This document shows positions 40,591 to 49,807 of a stretch of 64,000 nucleotides of DNA, in pieces. This DNA is from Pectobacterium araliae (GTDB lineage Bacteria; Pseudomonadota; Gammaproteobacteria; Enterobacterales; Enterobacteriaceae). The stretch lies in NCBI RefSeq assembly GCF_037076465.1, contig NZ_AP028908.1, positions 558,001 through 622,000 of the forward strand, written 5' to 3'. The position numbers and the translations under genes are program-made. The notes under the pieces were generated by a model that saw only the letters and a program-made list of their open reading frames with translations, ran no database searches and was not told the origin of the DNA. The first letter of the stretch is position 1. Every line of letters starts with the position of its first letter.

Positions 40591-41520
40591 ATGGTTAAGG
40601 TATATGCACCTGCATCAATCGGTAACGTCAGCGTCGGGTTTGATGTGCTGGGTGCGGCCGTCTCACCGGTAGACGGTTCGCTGCTGGGGGATTGCGTCTC
40701 CGTTGAAGCCGCCGATCTGTTCAGCCTGCGTAATGAAGGGCGTTTTGTTAGCAAGCTGCCGGACAACCCGAAAGAAAACATTGTGTATCAATGTTGGGAA
40801 CTGTTCTGTCAGGAAATTGGCAAAACCGTGCCGGTGGCGATGACGCTCGAAAAGAATATGCCGATTGGTTCAGGGCTCGGTTCCAGCGCCTGTTCTGTCG
40901 TCGCCGGGCTGATGGCGATGAACGAATTTTGCGGTAAACCGCTGGATGATAACCGTCTGCTGACGCTGATGGGTGAGCTGGAAGGGCGCATTTCCGGCAG
41001 CGTTCACTACGATAACGTTGCCCCGTGCTTCCTCGGTGGTGTCCAACTGATGTTGGAAGAAAACGGCATCATCAGCCAGCCTGTGCCGTCGTTTGATGAC
41101 TGGCTGTGGGTCATGGCGTATCCGGGGATTAAAGTCTCCACTGCTGAAGCGCGTGCGATTCTGCCTGCGCAATATCGTCGTCAGGATTGCATCAGCCATG
41201 GCCGTTATCTGGCGGGCTTTATCCACGCTTGCCATACCGGACAGGCAGCGCTGGCGGCGAAGCTGATGAAGGATGTCATCGCGGAACCTTATCGGACGAA
41301 ACTGCTGCCCGGCTTTGCTGCCGCTCGCCAGGCTGCTGAAGATATCGGGGCGCTGGCCTGTGGTATTTCCGGTTCTGGCCCAACGTTATTCTCCGTCTGC
41401 AATGATATGGCGAGCGCACAGCGCTTGGCCGACTGGCTGCGGGATAACTATTTGCAGAACGATGAAGGTTTTGTTCATATTTGCCGTCTTGATACGACTG
41501 GCGCACGACAACTGGGATAA
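40591..41520 (+). CDS. thrB: Homoserine kinase
   Basis: GHMP-family kinase converting homoserine to O-phosphohomoserine. The start is the ATG at 40591 ([20 protein letters not shown]), two bases after thrA, giving 309 residues (E. coli 310). The ATP loop [17 protein letters not shown] is at about residues 91-107, and the C-terminal [14 protein letters not shown] is the third GHMP motif. thrC follows after 3 bp. Confidence 0.97.
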   Translation: MVKVYAPASIGNVSVGFDVLGAAVSPVDGSLLGDCVSVEAADLFSLRNEGRFVSKLPDNPKENIVYQCWELFCQEIGKTVPVAMTLEKNMPIGSGLGSSACSVVAGLMAMNEFCGKPLDDNRLLTLMGELEGRISGSVHYDNVAPCFLGGVQLMLEENGIISQPVPSFDDWLWVMAYPGIKVSTAEARAILPAQYRRQDCISHGRYLAGFIHACHTGQAALAAKLMKDVIAEPYRTKLLPGFAAARQAAEDIGALACGISGSGPTLFSVCNDMASAQRLADWLRDNYLQNDEGFVHICRLDTTGARQLG

Positions 41521-41523
41521 TGC

Positions 41524-42813
41524 ATGAAACTGTACAACCTTAAAGATCATAACGAGCAGGTGAGCTTTGCTCAGGCTATCAAGCAAGGACTGGGTAGCCA
41601 GCAAGGGCTGTTCTTCCCGCTGGAACTGCCGGAATTTGAGCGCACTGAAATCGATGCGCTGTTGGATCTGGATTTTGTGACCCGCAGCAGCCGCATTCTG
41701 TCTGCCTATATCGGCGATGAAATTGCGACCGAAACCGTGTTTGAGCGCGTAAAAGCAGCTTTTGCATTTCCTGCTCCTATCGCGCCAGTTGAGGACGATG
41801 TTGCTGCGCTGGAGCTGTTCCATGGCCCGACGCTGGCTTTTAAAGACTTCGGCGGCCGCTTTATGGCGCAAATGCTGACGGAAGTCTCTGGCGACGAGGA
41901 AATTACCATTCTGACGGCGACCTCTGGCGACACTGGTGCTGCTGTGGCGCACGCCTTTTATGGCCTGAAAAATGTCCGCGTTGTGATCCTGTATCCGCAG
42001 GGTAAAATCAGCCCGTTACAGGAAAAGCTGTTCTGTACGCTGGGTGGCAACATTCACACCATTGCTATCGACAGTGATTTCGATGCCTGTCAGGCGTTGG
42101 TGAAAAAGGCATTTGATGATGAAGAACTGAAAAAGGCGATTGGCCTGAATTCAGCGAACTCCATCAACATCAGCCGTCTGCTGGCACAAATTTGCTACTA
42201 CTTTGAAGCGGTTGCACAACTGCCGCAGGAAGCCCGTAACCAATTGGTGGTTTCTGTGCCGAGCGGTAACTTCGGCGATCTGACTGCTGGCCTGCTGGCG
42301 AAATCGTTGGGTCTGCCGATTAAGCGTTTCATTGCAGCGACGAACGCCAATGACACCGTGCCGCGTTTCCTGAGCAATGGTAATTGGGAACCGCATAAAA
42401 CGGTGGCAACGTTATCCAACGCGATGGATGTAAGCCAACCAAACAACTGGCCGCGCGTGGAAGAGCTGTTCCGCCGTAAGAACTGGCCGTTGAAAACGTT
42501 GGGCTTTGGCGCCGTGAGCGATGAAACCACGAAAGAAACCATGCATGAGCTGGATGCGTTAGGCTATCTCTCTGAGCCACATGCTGCGATTGCTTACCGT
42601 TTGCTGCGCGATCAGCTGCAAGCGGGTGAGTTCGGTCTGTTCCTGGGCACGGCGCACCCGGCGAAATTCAAGGAAAGCGTAGAAGACATTCTGGGCAAAA
42701 AGCTGGATCTGCCAGAAGCGCTGGCTGAGCGTGCCGATCTGGATCTGCTGTCGCACAACTTCCCGGATGATTTCGCGAAGTTGCGTGAGTTCCTGATGTC
42801 ACTGCCGGAATAA
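41524..42813 (+). CDS. thrC: Threonine synthase
   Basis: PLP enzyme converting O-phosphohomoserine to threonine, closing the operon. The PLP lysine is in PTLAFKDFGGRFMAQ at about residue 107; the phosphate loop TATSGDTGAAVAHAF is near 140, and VPSGNFGDLTAGL near 240. Length is 429 residues (E. coli 428). It starts 3 bp after thrB. Confidence 0.98.
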   Translation: MKLYNLKDHNEQVSFAQAIKQGLGSQQGLFFPLELPEFERTEIDALLDLDFVTRSSRILSAYIGDEIATETVFERVKAAFAFPAPIAPVEDDVAALELFHGPTLAFKDFGGRFMAQMLTEVSGDEEITILTATSGDTGAAVAHAFYGLKNVRVVILYPQGKISPLQEKLFCTLGGNIHTIAIDSDFDACQALVKKAFDDEELKKAIGLNSANSINISRLLAQICYYFEAVAQLPQEARNQLVVSVPSGNFGDLTAGLLAKSLGLPIKRFIAATNANDTVPRFLSNGNWEPHKTVATLSNAMDVSQPNNWPRVEELFRRKNWPLKTLGFGAVSDETTKETMHELDALGYLSEPHAAIAYRLLRDQLQAGEFGLFLGTAHPAKFKESVEDILGKKLDLPEALAERADLDLLSHNFPDDFAKLREFLMSLPE

Positions 42814-42845
42814 GATAGCTGACGAACCTATTTGCTAAACGGAAA

Positions 42846-42950
42846 CGGTAGTAACGGAATAGAAGAGTAAAGCGTTTGCGCCATGGATGGCGCAATCCGA
42901 GCGTACAGGGATGTATTTACAGCGTCTTTACGATCTATCCGTTACTACCG
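42846..42950. repeat. 105-bp inverted-repeat element (MITE-like)
   Basis: Terminal arms CGGTAGTAACGGA (42846-42858) and TCCGTTACTACCG (42938-42950) are exact inverted repeats, and similarity continues imperfectly inward to about 30 bp. An inner perfect hairpin TTGCGCCAT / ATGGCGCAA (42876-42884, 42887-42895) is followed by GAGCGTACAGGGATG. It fills the gap between thrC and yaaA, has no coding content and may act as a terminator region. It looks like a dispersed intergenic repeat unit; no second copy was seen in this window. Confidence 0.65.
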
Positions 42951-43008
42951 CTCGACGACCTTTGTCAGCAATTTCGTCTTCTCTTCTTTACCTATCGTAC
43001 TACCTTGT

Positions 43009-43782
43009 TTACTGTTCGTGACGCTTAAACACCAGCTCGTCATTCGACGAGTCTGCTGCCTCGAAGAAATAACCGTCCAGATTAAACGCTTTCAACTGTT
43101 CCGGCTGCGTCAGGCGGTTTTGAATAATGAAACGGCTCATCAGGCCGCGCGCTTTCTTGGCGTAGAAGCTGATCACCTTGAATTTACCGTTTTTCTCATC
43201 CAAAAAGACGGGTTTGATTAGACGGGCATTAAGCTTTTTCGGTTTAACGGCTTTGAAATATTCGTCCGATGCCAGATTAACCAGCACATCATCGCCTTGA
43301 TCGCGCAACGCTTGATTCAGTTTTTCAGTAATGGTGTCGCCCCAGAAACGGTAGAGATCTTTACCGGCTTTGTTTTCCAGCTTGGTGCCCATTTCCAACC
43401 GATACGGCTGCATCAAATCCAGCGGCCGCAACACGCCATACAGGCCTGACAGCATACGCAGATGCTGCTGGGCGAAATCGAAGTCATCCTCACTGAAATC
43501 TTCTGCGGCCAATCCGGTATAAACGTCGCCCTTAAACGCCAGCAGCGCCTGACGCGCGTTTTCTGGTGTGAAATCCGGCTGCCAATCGCTAAAGCGGCCT
43601 GCGTTCAGGTCAGCCAGTTTATCGCTGATGCTCATCAAAGAACCGATCTGTGCTGGCGTCAGTTTTTTACACACGTCAATCAACTGGCTGGAATAGTCCA
43701 GAAGTTCCGGCTGCGTATAACGCGTCGTTGCCAAAGGACTGGTGTAGTCGAGCGTTTTTGCGGGTGAAATAGTAATAAGCAT
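43009..43782 (-). CDS. yaaA: YaaA family peroxide-stress protein
   Basis: UPF0246/DUF328 family protein that in E. coli limits intracellular iron under hydrogen peroxide stress. Start [20 protein letters not shown]; conserved [20 protein letters not shown] and [17 protein letters not shown] segments. Length is 257 residues (E. coli 258). It converges with thrC, with the inverted-repeat element between. yaaJ, next in E. coli, is absent. Confidence 0.94.
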   Translation of the reverse strand: MLITISPAKTLDYTSPLATTRYTQPELLDYSSQLIDVCKKLTPAQIGSLMSISDKLADLNAGRFSDWQPDFTPENARQALLAFKGDVYTGLAAEDFSEDDFDFAQQHLRMLSGLYGVLRPLDLMQPYRLEMGTKLENKAGKDLYRFWGDTITEKLNQALRDQGDDVLVNLASDEYFKAVKPKKLNARLIKPVFLDEKNGKFKVISFYAKKARGLMSRFIIQNRLTQPEQLKAFNLDGYFFEAADSSNDELVFKRHEQ

Positions 43783-44084
43783 GCGCCATGTCCTGTCGGT
43801 CTGATTTTTGATTCACCTACTATAGCAAGAACCCGATAAGAAAATGGCGATGGCTACAATAGCTTCATCTTTTAAGACGCTTCATTTTCCGGTGCTATGA
43901 TTTCAGCGTGGTAAGAGGCGGGACAGTATGGAAAGGATTAACAGTCGGCTTGCGCGGTAAAGTGCGCGTGTTATTATCAGATTTCGGCGCAAAACAGACG
44001 GCCACCCGATTAGATAACAAGTCGATTCATATACGAGCTATTTTCATTCACGAGCACCACGTATAAACAACGAGACATGCCAAC
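43783..44084. other. Intergenic region between yaaA and talB
   Basis: About 300 bp between divergent genes. It holds the talB leader and promoters. No coding or RNA gene recognised. Confidence 0.5.
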
Positions 44085-45038
44085 ATGACGGATAAACTGA
44101 CTTCCCTACGCCAACTGACCACGGTTGTAGCTGATACCGGCGATATTGCGGCAATGAAACTGTACCAACCGCAAGATGCGACCACCAATCCTTCACTGAT
44201 TTTGAACGCTGCGCAAATTCCTGAATACCGTAAGCTAATCGACGAGGCGATTGCCTGGGCGCGCGAGCAGAGCAGCGATCGTAAACAGCAGGTCGTGGAT
44301 GCCACGGATAAACTGGCGGTCAACATTGGTCTCGAAATTTTAAAATTGATCCCCGGCCGTATCTCTACTGAAGTTGATGCGCGCTTGTCTTATGACACCG
44401 AAGCTAGCGTGGCGAAAGCTAAGCACCTGATCAAACTGTACAACGACGCAGGCATCAGCAACGAACGTATCCTGATTAAGCTGGCCTCAACTTGGCAGGG
44501 CATTCGCGCGGCGGAGCAACTGGAAAAAGAAGGCATCAACTGTAACCTGACGCTGCTGTTCTCTTTCGCACAGGCTCGCGCTTGTGCTGAAGCGGGCGTG
44601 TTCCTGATTTCACCGTTTGTTGGCCGTATTCTGGATTGGTACAAAGCCAATGGCGATAAGAAAGAATTCGCGCCGCATGAAGATCCGGGCGTGGTGTCTG
44701 TTAGCGAAATCTATGATTACTACAAAGAACACGGCTATGAAACCGTCGTGATGGGCGCGAGCTTCCGTAATGTCGGTGAGATTCTTGAACTGGCTGGGTG
44801 TGACCGCCTGACGATTGCCCCCGCTCTGCTGAAAGAACTGTCAGAAAGCGAAGGTGAAGTGGTTCGTAAGTTGTCTTATGTCGGTGAGGTGAAAGTTCGC
44901 CCGGCGAAAATGACAGAAGCCGAGTTCTACTGGCAGCATAACCAAGACCCAATGGCGATTGATAAACTGGCCGACGGGATTCGTAAGTTTGCGATCGACC
45001 AGGAAAAGCTGGAAAAAATGATTGCAGATTTGCTGTAA
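44085..45038 (+). CDS. talB: Transaldolase
   Basis: Pentose phosphate enzyme transferring a dihydroxyacetone unit through a Schiff-base lysine. The catalytic Lys132 lies in [17 protein letters not shown], and [10 protein letters not shown] at about residues 31-40 is the N-terminal family signature. Length is 317 residues, identical to E. coli TalB. It is followed by a strong terminator and an unrelated diguanylate cyclase. Confidence 0.97.
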   Translation: MTDKLTSLRQLTTVVADTGDIAAMKLYQPQDATTNPSLILNAAQIPEYRKLIDEAIAWAREQSSDRKQQVVDATDKLAVNIGLEILKLIPGRISTEVDARLSYDTEASVAKAKHLIKLYNDAGISNERILIKLASTWQGIRAAEQLEKEGINCNLTLLFSFAQARACAEAGVFLISPFVGRILDWYKANGDKKEFAPHEDPGVVSVSEIYDYYKEHGYETVVMGASFRNVGEILELAGCDRLTIAPALLKELSESEGEVVRKLSYVGEVKVRPAKMTEAEFYWQHNQDPMAIDKLADGIRKFAIDQEKLEKMIADLL

Positions 45039-45054
45039 GCATTGTGCGAATAAC

Positions 45055-45083
45055 AATAGCCGGGAAATTCCGGCTATTTTTTT
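45055..45083 (+). terminator. talB terminator
   Basis: Stem AATAGCCGG / CCGGCTATT (45055-45063, 45070-45078) with a 6-nt loop, followed by a T-run. Intrinsic terminator. Confidence 0.9.
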
Positions 45084-45116
45084 GTCTGTGGTTTGGCGTT
45101 GCGGAGGGGAAGATGC

Positions 45117-46205
45117 CTATCTCGCCGTCGCGTTACGCGTTTTCTTCGCGATATAAAGATTATCATCGGCACGCTTCATGACCTCGCTTAAATCTTCCCC
45201 TGCGGTATGGTATTCAACCAGCCCGATGCTCACCGTTAGCCTAATTTTTCCTGAGGTTGTATCACAAGGCGTGTCGCTAATTCGCTCTCTGGCTCGATCG
45301 ACGATCGTGTAAGCATCGTCTAATCCGGTATTCGGTAACACAATAGCGAATTCATCGCCACCAATACGGCCAAAAATATCTTCGCGGCGAAATGATTTCT
45401 TGAAGGAGTCGGCAACGAATCTCAATGCATCATCACCGACGCTATGACCGAAGCTATCATTCACCAGTTTAAAATGGTCGATATCGATCAGCATGACACT
45501 AACGGGTCGCTTGGTCAGATTGGCAATACTAAAGGCTTTATTCGTTGCTAGAAAGAACGCATCTCGCCGTAAATAGCCAGTCAGATCGTCGTATCTGGCA
45601 ATGATAGGCAGTTCTATCAGGTATTTTTTTGCCAGCAGTGACAGCAGGCTGCCTAAAATAGCGAAAAGCAGCACGCTACCAACAATAATGAGGGTTGATG
45701 ACAGGGAAAATAGCGTCTGGACAAAGGATGGCTGTGGTTTTTCCGATGTTGTCCTTATCCAAATGCCCAGCAGTTCATCGGTTGGTGACAGAATAGGGAA
45801 AATAACCGTCAGTGTGTCTTTACCTGCATAGTCACCGATAGAAGGCAATTTGTTTTGGCAGGTTCGGATCACGGCCATATCGTTGAAAGTGAGATTGGAA
45901 GAAGAAAGCTTGTTTATACATTCGCTACGTGAATTTCGGGTGTTAAAAGCTAATGTTCTGGTTCGTGACGACAAATAAGTGCCAGATTGCCGGGTCATAT
46001 CGCTTTCTGTTACTTCACCGCTGTTGCTGTAGGAACCGTAGGTTTTGATTGTGGTATCGAGATTTGTTCGTTCTGCTTTCCAGGTCGACTTGTTCGCTTC
46101 ATGCATAATAACGATGGTGAAGATAAAAGAAATCGCCCCGAACAGGAAAAACGCGTATGTCGGATGGGAAAAAAGTTTAAGTATCTTATACTTAATGTCA
46201 TTCAT
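45117..46205 (-). CDS. Membrane-anchored diguanylate cyclase
   Basis: Predicted c-di-GMP synthase. Membrane helices at about residues 17-35 and 165-192 bracket a periplasmic sensor part of about 130 residues with two Cys (near 96 and 116). The cytoplasmic GGDEF domain has RYDDLTGYLRRDAF, MLIDIDHFKLVNDSFGHSVG and an intact GGDEF at 282-286, so activity is likely. The inhibitory I-site RxxD (RRED, 273-276) is at the correct 5-residue distance. Length is 362 residues. It lies between talB and mog, which are neighbours in E. coli, so it is an insertion. Sensor ligand unknown. Confidence 0.93.
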   Translation of the reverse strand: MNDIKYKILKLFSHPTYAFFLFGAISFIFTIVIMHEANKSTWKAERTNLDTTIKTYGSYSNSGEVTESDMTRQSGTYLSSRTRTLAFNTRNSRSECINKLSSSNLTFNDMAVIRTCQNKLPSIGDYAGKDTLTVIFPILSPTDELLGIWIRTTSEKPQPSFVQTLFSLSSTLIIVGSVLLFAILGSLLSLLAKKYLIELPIIARYDDLTGYLRRDAFFLATNKAFSIANLTKRPVSVMLIDIDHFKLVNDSFGHSVGDDALRFVADSFKKSFRREDIFGRIGGDEFAIVLPNTGLDDAYTIVDRARERISDTPCDTTSGKIRLTVSIGLVEYHTAGEDLSEVMKRADDNLYIAKKTRNATAR

Positions 46206-46581
46206 GGCGACTTCCTTGATAAGGCTTTTTTACTTATTGTGATACTAAAGAAGTGCTTTAATTTTATCATATTATTTGATTTTTCGTGATGTTCTGTCGT
46301 GGCGGATATCACCTTTTTTCTCTAATGTATCGGCCTATTTCATTAGCTTTTAATGGGTAAGCGATTTTTTTATTCGCCTGTAATTTTTTAATTTCTTTGC
46401 GGTATTATTAAATTAAGTAATTTCATTTTTTTGAGATGGAAATTAATAACTATTATCAATAACGTATCGCACAGGGTGTGAAATAACGGATATGGTATGA
46501 ATTTTTTTATAAGCGCTAATTCTTTGATAAAAGCGTCCACTATCCTGATAAAATTTATTTTTTGTTTAAGTTGAGGTGCTT
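46206..46581. other. AT-rich intergenic region between the cyclase gene and mog
   Basis: About 376 bp of very AT-rich sequence holding promoters of two divergent genes. No coding frame or clear operator. Its composition contrasts with mog and may mark the edge of an acquired segment. Confidence 0.5.
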
Positions 46582-47169
46582 ATGAACGTACTGCGTATTG
46601 GTTTGGTCTCCGTGTCCGATCGTGCTTCCAGCGGGGTTTATCAGGATAAAGGTATCCCAGAACTGGAATCTTGGCTCCGCAGTGCTTTGGTGACGCCTTT
46701 TGACGTGGAAACTCGGTTAGTGCCGGATGAACAGTCGATGATTGAACAAACGCTGTGTGAGTTGGTGGATGAGCGCGGCTGTCATTTGGTATTAACGACG
46801 GGGGGGACGGGGCCCGCACGTCGTGATGTCACGCCGGATGCCACGCTGGCCGTTGCCGATAGAGAAATGCCGGGGTTTGGCGAACAAATGCGACAGATCA
46901 GCCTACGTTTCGTGCCTACCGCGATCCTCTCTCGTCAGGTGGGTGTGCTGCGTAAACAGGCGTTGATTCTCAATTTGCCAGGGCAACCTAAAGCGATTAA
47001 GGAAACGCTGGAAGGTTTAAAAAATGCCGATGATAAGGTGATTGTGGCCGGTATTTTTGCCAGCGTACCGTATTGTATCCAACTGCTGGAAGGTCCTTAT
47101 ATTGAAACAAATGTGGATGTGGTAGCAGCTTTTCGCCCTAAAAATGCGGTGCGCGAAATAAAAGACTGA
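46582..47169 (+). CDS. mog: Molybdopterin adenylyltransferase
   Basis: Adenylates molybdopterin before molybdate insertion. I chose the ATG at 46582 (MNVLRIGLVSVSDRASSGVY), with GAGG at suitable spacing; a GTG two codons upstream is less likely. The MoCF-type motif LVLTTGGTGPARRDVTPDAT is at about residues 70-89. Length is 195 residues, the E. coli length. Confidence 0.95.
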   Translation: MNVLRIGLVSVSDRASSGVYQDKGIPELESWLRSALVTPFDVETRLVPDEQSMIEQTLCELVDERGCHLVLTTGGTGPARRDVTPDATLAVADREMPGFGEQMRQISLRFVPTAILSRQVGVLRKQALILNLPGQPKAIKETLEGLKNADDKVIVAGIFASVPYCIQLLEGPYIETNVDVVAAFRPKNAVREIKD

Positions 47170-47292
47170 AGTTAGGCGATTTGAAACATAAGATTCAGCT
47201 TTGCTGGTGTATAAAAATTTTGCCGCTATAGTAATTTCTACTTTACACACTGCGATGACGTTTTTTTTCACTCTGGCAATGCACGGTAATTT

Positions 47293-48630
47293 ATGACTCA
47301 GAATCAACACGCCCATCCTCGTCGGTTGAACCGGCAGGACTATAAAACGCTGTCTCTGGCTGCACTGGGTGGCGCGTTAGAGTTTTACGATTTTATTATT
47401 TTTGTCTTCTTTGCCGCGGTTATTGGCGATCTCTTCTTCCCGCCAGACATTCCTGAATGGCTGCGGCAGGTACAGACGTTCGGTATTTTTGCCGCAGGCT
47501 ATCTGGCTCGCCCGCTGGGGGGCATCATCATGGCCCACTTTGGCGATAAAAGTGGGCGTAAAAAAATGTTTAGCCTGAGCATATTGCTGATGGCGTTACC
47601 CACGCTGGCAATGGGTTTGTTACCGACCTATGAAGCCATTGGTATTGCTGCACCGCTTTTACTGCTGTTAATGCGTGTGCTGCAAGGGGCGGCAATCGGT
47701 GGTGAAGTTCCTGGCGCATGGGTTTTCGTTGCAGAGCATGTGCCTCGCGCTCGCATTGGATTTGCCTGCGGTACATTGACCGCCGGGCTGACGATGGGGA
47801 TTCTGCTAGGCTCGCTGATCGCAACGTTGCTGAATACGGTGCTGACGCCAGAGCAGATGTCGGGCGGTGGCTGGCGCCTGCCGTTCTTCATTGGCGGGGT
47901 ATTTGGCCTTGTGGCGATGTATCTGCGCCGCTGGTTGCAGGAAACGCCCATCTTTATGGAAATGCAAACGCAGAAAAAACTGGCAGAAGAGTTGCCGCTA
48001 AAATCGGTCGTTTTAAATCATAAACGTGCGGTTGTGGTGTCAATGCTGCTGACCTGGCTGCTGTCTGCATGCATCGTCGTCGTTATTCTGATGGCGCCGA
48101 CCTACCTGCAAAAAGTCCATGGTATTCCTGCTGCGCTGGCATTGCAGGCAAACTGTCTGGCAACGATTGCACTGATGGTCGGCTGTGTTAGTGCTGGGCT
48201 GCTGGTGGATCGTTTTGGTGCCAGCAAACTGTTTATTGTCGGCAGCCTGTCGCTGGCCGTATGCAGTTGGTTCTTTTACACCTCGGCAGCAAGCAGCACG
48301 ACGTTGCTTTTTGTCAGCTATGCGATTGTCGGGCTCAGCGTGGGTGTCGTGGGTGGTGTGCCTTATGTCATGGTGCGGGCGTTTCCGGCAGCCGTGCGGT
48401 TCTCGGGAATTTCTTTTTCCTACAACGTGTCCTATGCCATTTTCGGTGGCCTGACACCTGTCTTCGTTACGTTGATCATGAAGGCCACGCCGATGGCACC
48501 GGCATTCTATGTCTTGACGCTGGCTGCGGTGGGATTGCTGTTGGGCGTTTATTTGCAACGCGATCTGGATGCTGATTCGCGTTCTTCGGCAGAGAGCGAT
48601 GCGGGCGATCGTTCGCCTGTTGAAGTTTAA
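47293..48630 (+). CDS. MFS transporter, metabolite:H+ symporter type
   Basis: Inner-membrane transporter of the major facilitator superfamily with about 12 hydrophobic segments. The N-terminal LGGALEFYDFIIFVFFAAVI and the loop HFGDKSGRKKMF with LLMRVLQGAAIGGEVPGAWV resemble the MHS (ProP/KgtP/ShiA-like) group. Substrate cannot be assigned; an organic acid or osmolyte is plausible. Length is 445 residues. It sits between mog and satP, which are neighbours in E. coli. Confidence 0.85.
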   Translation: MTQNQHAHPRRLNRQDYKTLSLAALGGALEFYDFIIFVFFAAVIGDLFFPPDIPEWLRQVQTFGIFAAGYLARPLGGIIMAHFGDKSGRKKMFSLSILLMALPTLAMGLLPTYEAIGIAAPLLLLLMRVLQGAAIGGEVPGAWVFVAEHVPRARIGFACGTLTAGLTMGILLGSLIATLLNTVLTPEQMSGGGWRLPFFIGGVFGLVAMYLRRWLQETPIFMEMQTQKKLAEELPLKSVVLNHKRAVVVSMLLTWLLSACIVVVILMAPTYLQKVHGIPAALALQANCLATIALMVGCVSAGLLVDRFGASKLFIVGSLSLAVCSWFFYTSAASSTTLLFVSYAIVGLSVGVVGGVPYVMVRAFPAAVRFSGISFSYNVSYAIFGGLTPVFVTLIMKATPMAPAFYVLTLAAVGLLLGVYLQRDLDADSRSSAESDAGDRSPVEV

Positions 48631-48647
48631 ACACAGGTTATCTTTGT

Positions 48648-48692
48648 AAATAGCAACGAGCCCTGTCAGGTTGACAGGGCTCGTTGCTATTT
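48648..48692. terminator. Long bidirectional terminator between MFS gene and satP
   Basis: A perfect 21-bp stem (arms 48648-48668 and 48672-48692) around the loop GGT; the arms contain AGCAACGAGCCCTGTCA and its complement. A-rich and T-rich ends give short T-tracts on both strands between converging genes. Confidence 0.85.
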
Positions 48693-48741
48693 AACGCGGG
48701 CTAATACCTCTAGACTGCGTCTATCTCTCTTGCGTCGGAAC

Positions 48742-49317
48742 TTAGTGGGACGCGCCACGAGCACCAATTGGCAGTACAGTGCGGCCAAACTTCTCGTTCA
48801 GCACTTCAGCCATTGCCAGATAAATGGCGCTTGCGCCACAGATGATGCCTTCGTAACCCGCGAAGGTTAGCAGCGCGTGGTTGCCAGTAAAGTTACCCAC
48901 GGCCAAGAGAGCAAACAGCACGGTCAGGCTGCCGAAGACAAATTGTAGGGCGCGGTTGGTGCCGAAGGTGCCGAAGAACATAAACAGCGTGAAGACGCCC
49001 CATAGACCCAGGAATACACCAAGGAACTGGGCATCACTGGCTTCCGCCAGACCCATTTTCGGTAGTACGAGAATGGCAACCAGCGTCAGCCAGAATGCGC
49101 CATAAGACGTAAACGCGGTCACGCCAAACGTATTCCCTTTTTTATATTCCAACAGGCCGGCCAGAATCTGGGCAATACCGCCGTAGAAGATACCCATACT
49201 GAGAATGATGGAAGAAAGTGGGAAAAAGCCTGCGTTGTGCAGGTTCAACAGAATAGTGGTCATCCCGAAGCCCATCAGTCCTAATGGACCAGGATTTGCC
49301 AACGTGTTCGTGCTCAT
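48742..49317 (-). CDS. satP: Acetate/succinate:H+ symporter
   Basis: Inner-membrane AceTr-family channel/transporter for acetate and succinate. The start is the ATG at 49317 (MSTNTLANPGPLGLMGFGMT); the NPGPLGL motif of the family (NPAPLGL in E. coli) is near residue 8. Six hydrophobic segments are readable, ending in the GASAIYLAMAEVLNEKFGRT tail. Length is 191 residues (E. coli 188). Divergent from dnaK. Confidence 0.95.
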   Translation of the reverse strand: MSTNTLANPGPLGLMGFGMTTILLNLHNAGFFPLSSIILSMGIFYGGIAQILAGLLEYKKGNTFGVTAFTSYGAFWLTLVAILVLPKMGLAEASDAQFLGVFLGLWGVFTLFMFFGTFGTNRALQFVFGSLTVLFALLAVGNFTGNHALLTFAGYEGIICGASAIYLAMAEVLNEKFGRTVLPIGARGASH

Positions 49318-49563
49318 AAATCCTCTGCAATAACAGATTATTAATAGTCCCTTCGCGTCGGGCGCGGCATTAAGGTTCGCGAATGCGCCAATCACGTTGG
49401 GATAGGTGTCGTTTAGGTGTTATTGCCCGCCATTGTGTAGGGATGTGTCCCCATTTTTGCAGCGAGCGCGGCATCATATCGGGCGTTTGGAATGGACACA
49501 ACATGGGGAAGGCAGAATAGTTTGATCGTAAGAGGGATAAAGGTCATTTTTTTTCGTCTTCCC

Positions 49564-49593
49564 CCCTTGATGATAGAAATGTTGGCCCCATCT
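49564..49593 (+). promoter_or_regulatory. Sigma-32 heat-shock promoter P1 of dnaK
   Basis: CCCTTGATGA (49564-49573) and CCCCATCT (49586-49593) are the -35 and -10 elements of an RpoH promoter and closely resemble E. coli dnaK P1. The 12-bp spacer fits. Confidence 0.85.
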
Positions 49594-49725
49594 TATTTGC
49601 AACCGAAACAGTTTGACCTGCCGCAAAGGCGTGTGTCGGGCCGTTACATCGGTAGTTTGCATGAAAATGAAACGTGTGCTGCTGATGAAAAACGAGGGTG
49701 TGTCGTTAGAAAACGAGAAATCTTG

Positions 49726-49755
49726 TTGAAAAACGACATTTCGCCCGCACAGTAG
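49726..49755 (+). promoter_or_regulatory. Sigma-32 promoter P2 of dnaK
   Basis: TTGAAA at 49726-49731 with CGCCCGCAC at 49742-49750 resembles E. coli dnaK P2 (GTTGAAA then TTTCGCCCC). It is the promoter closer to the gene. Confidence 0.65.
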
Positions 49756-49807
49756 GTAGTAGGTTTAACCACCACACCGAATATGACTTTTTAGTGGAGA
49801 TGTTTAG

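Larger units (their letters stand above)
49318..49807. other. satP-dnaK intergenic region
   Basis: About 490 bp between divergent genes. It carries two sigma-32 promoters for dnaK and the satP promoter. yaaW and yaaI of E. coli are absent from this position. Confidence 0.6.
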
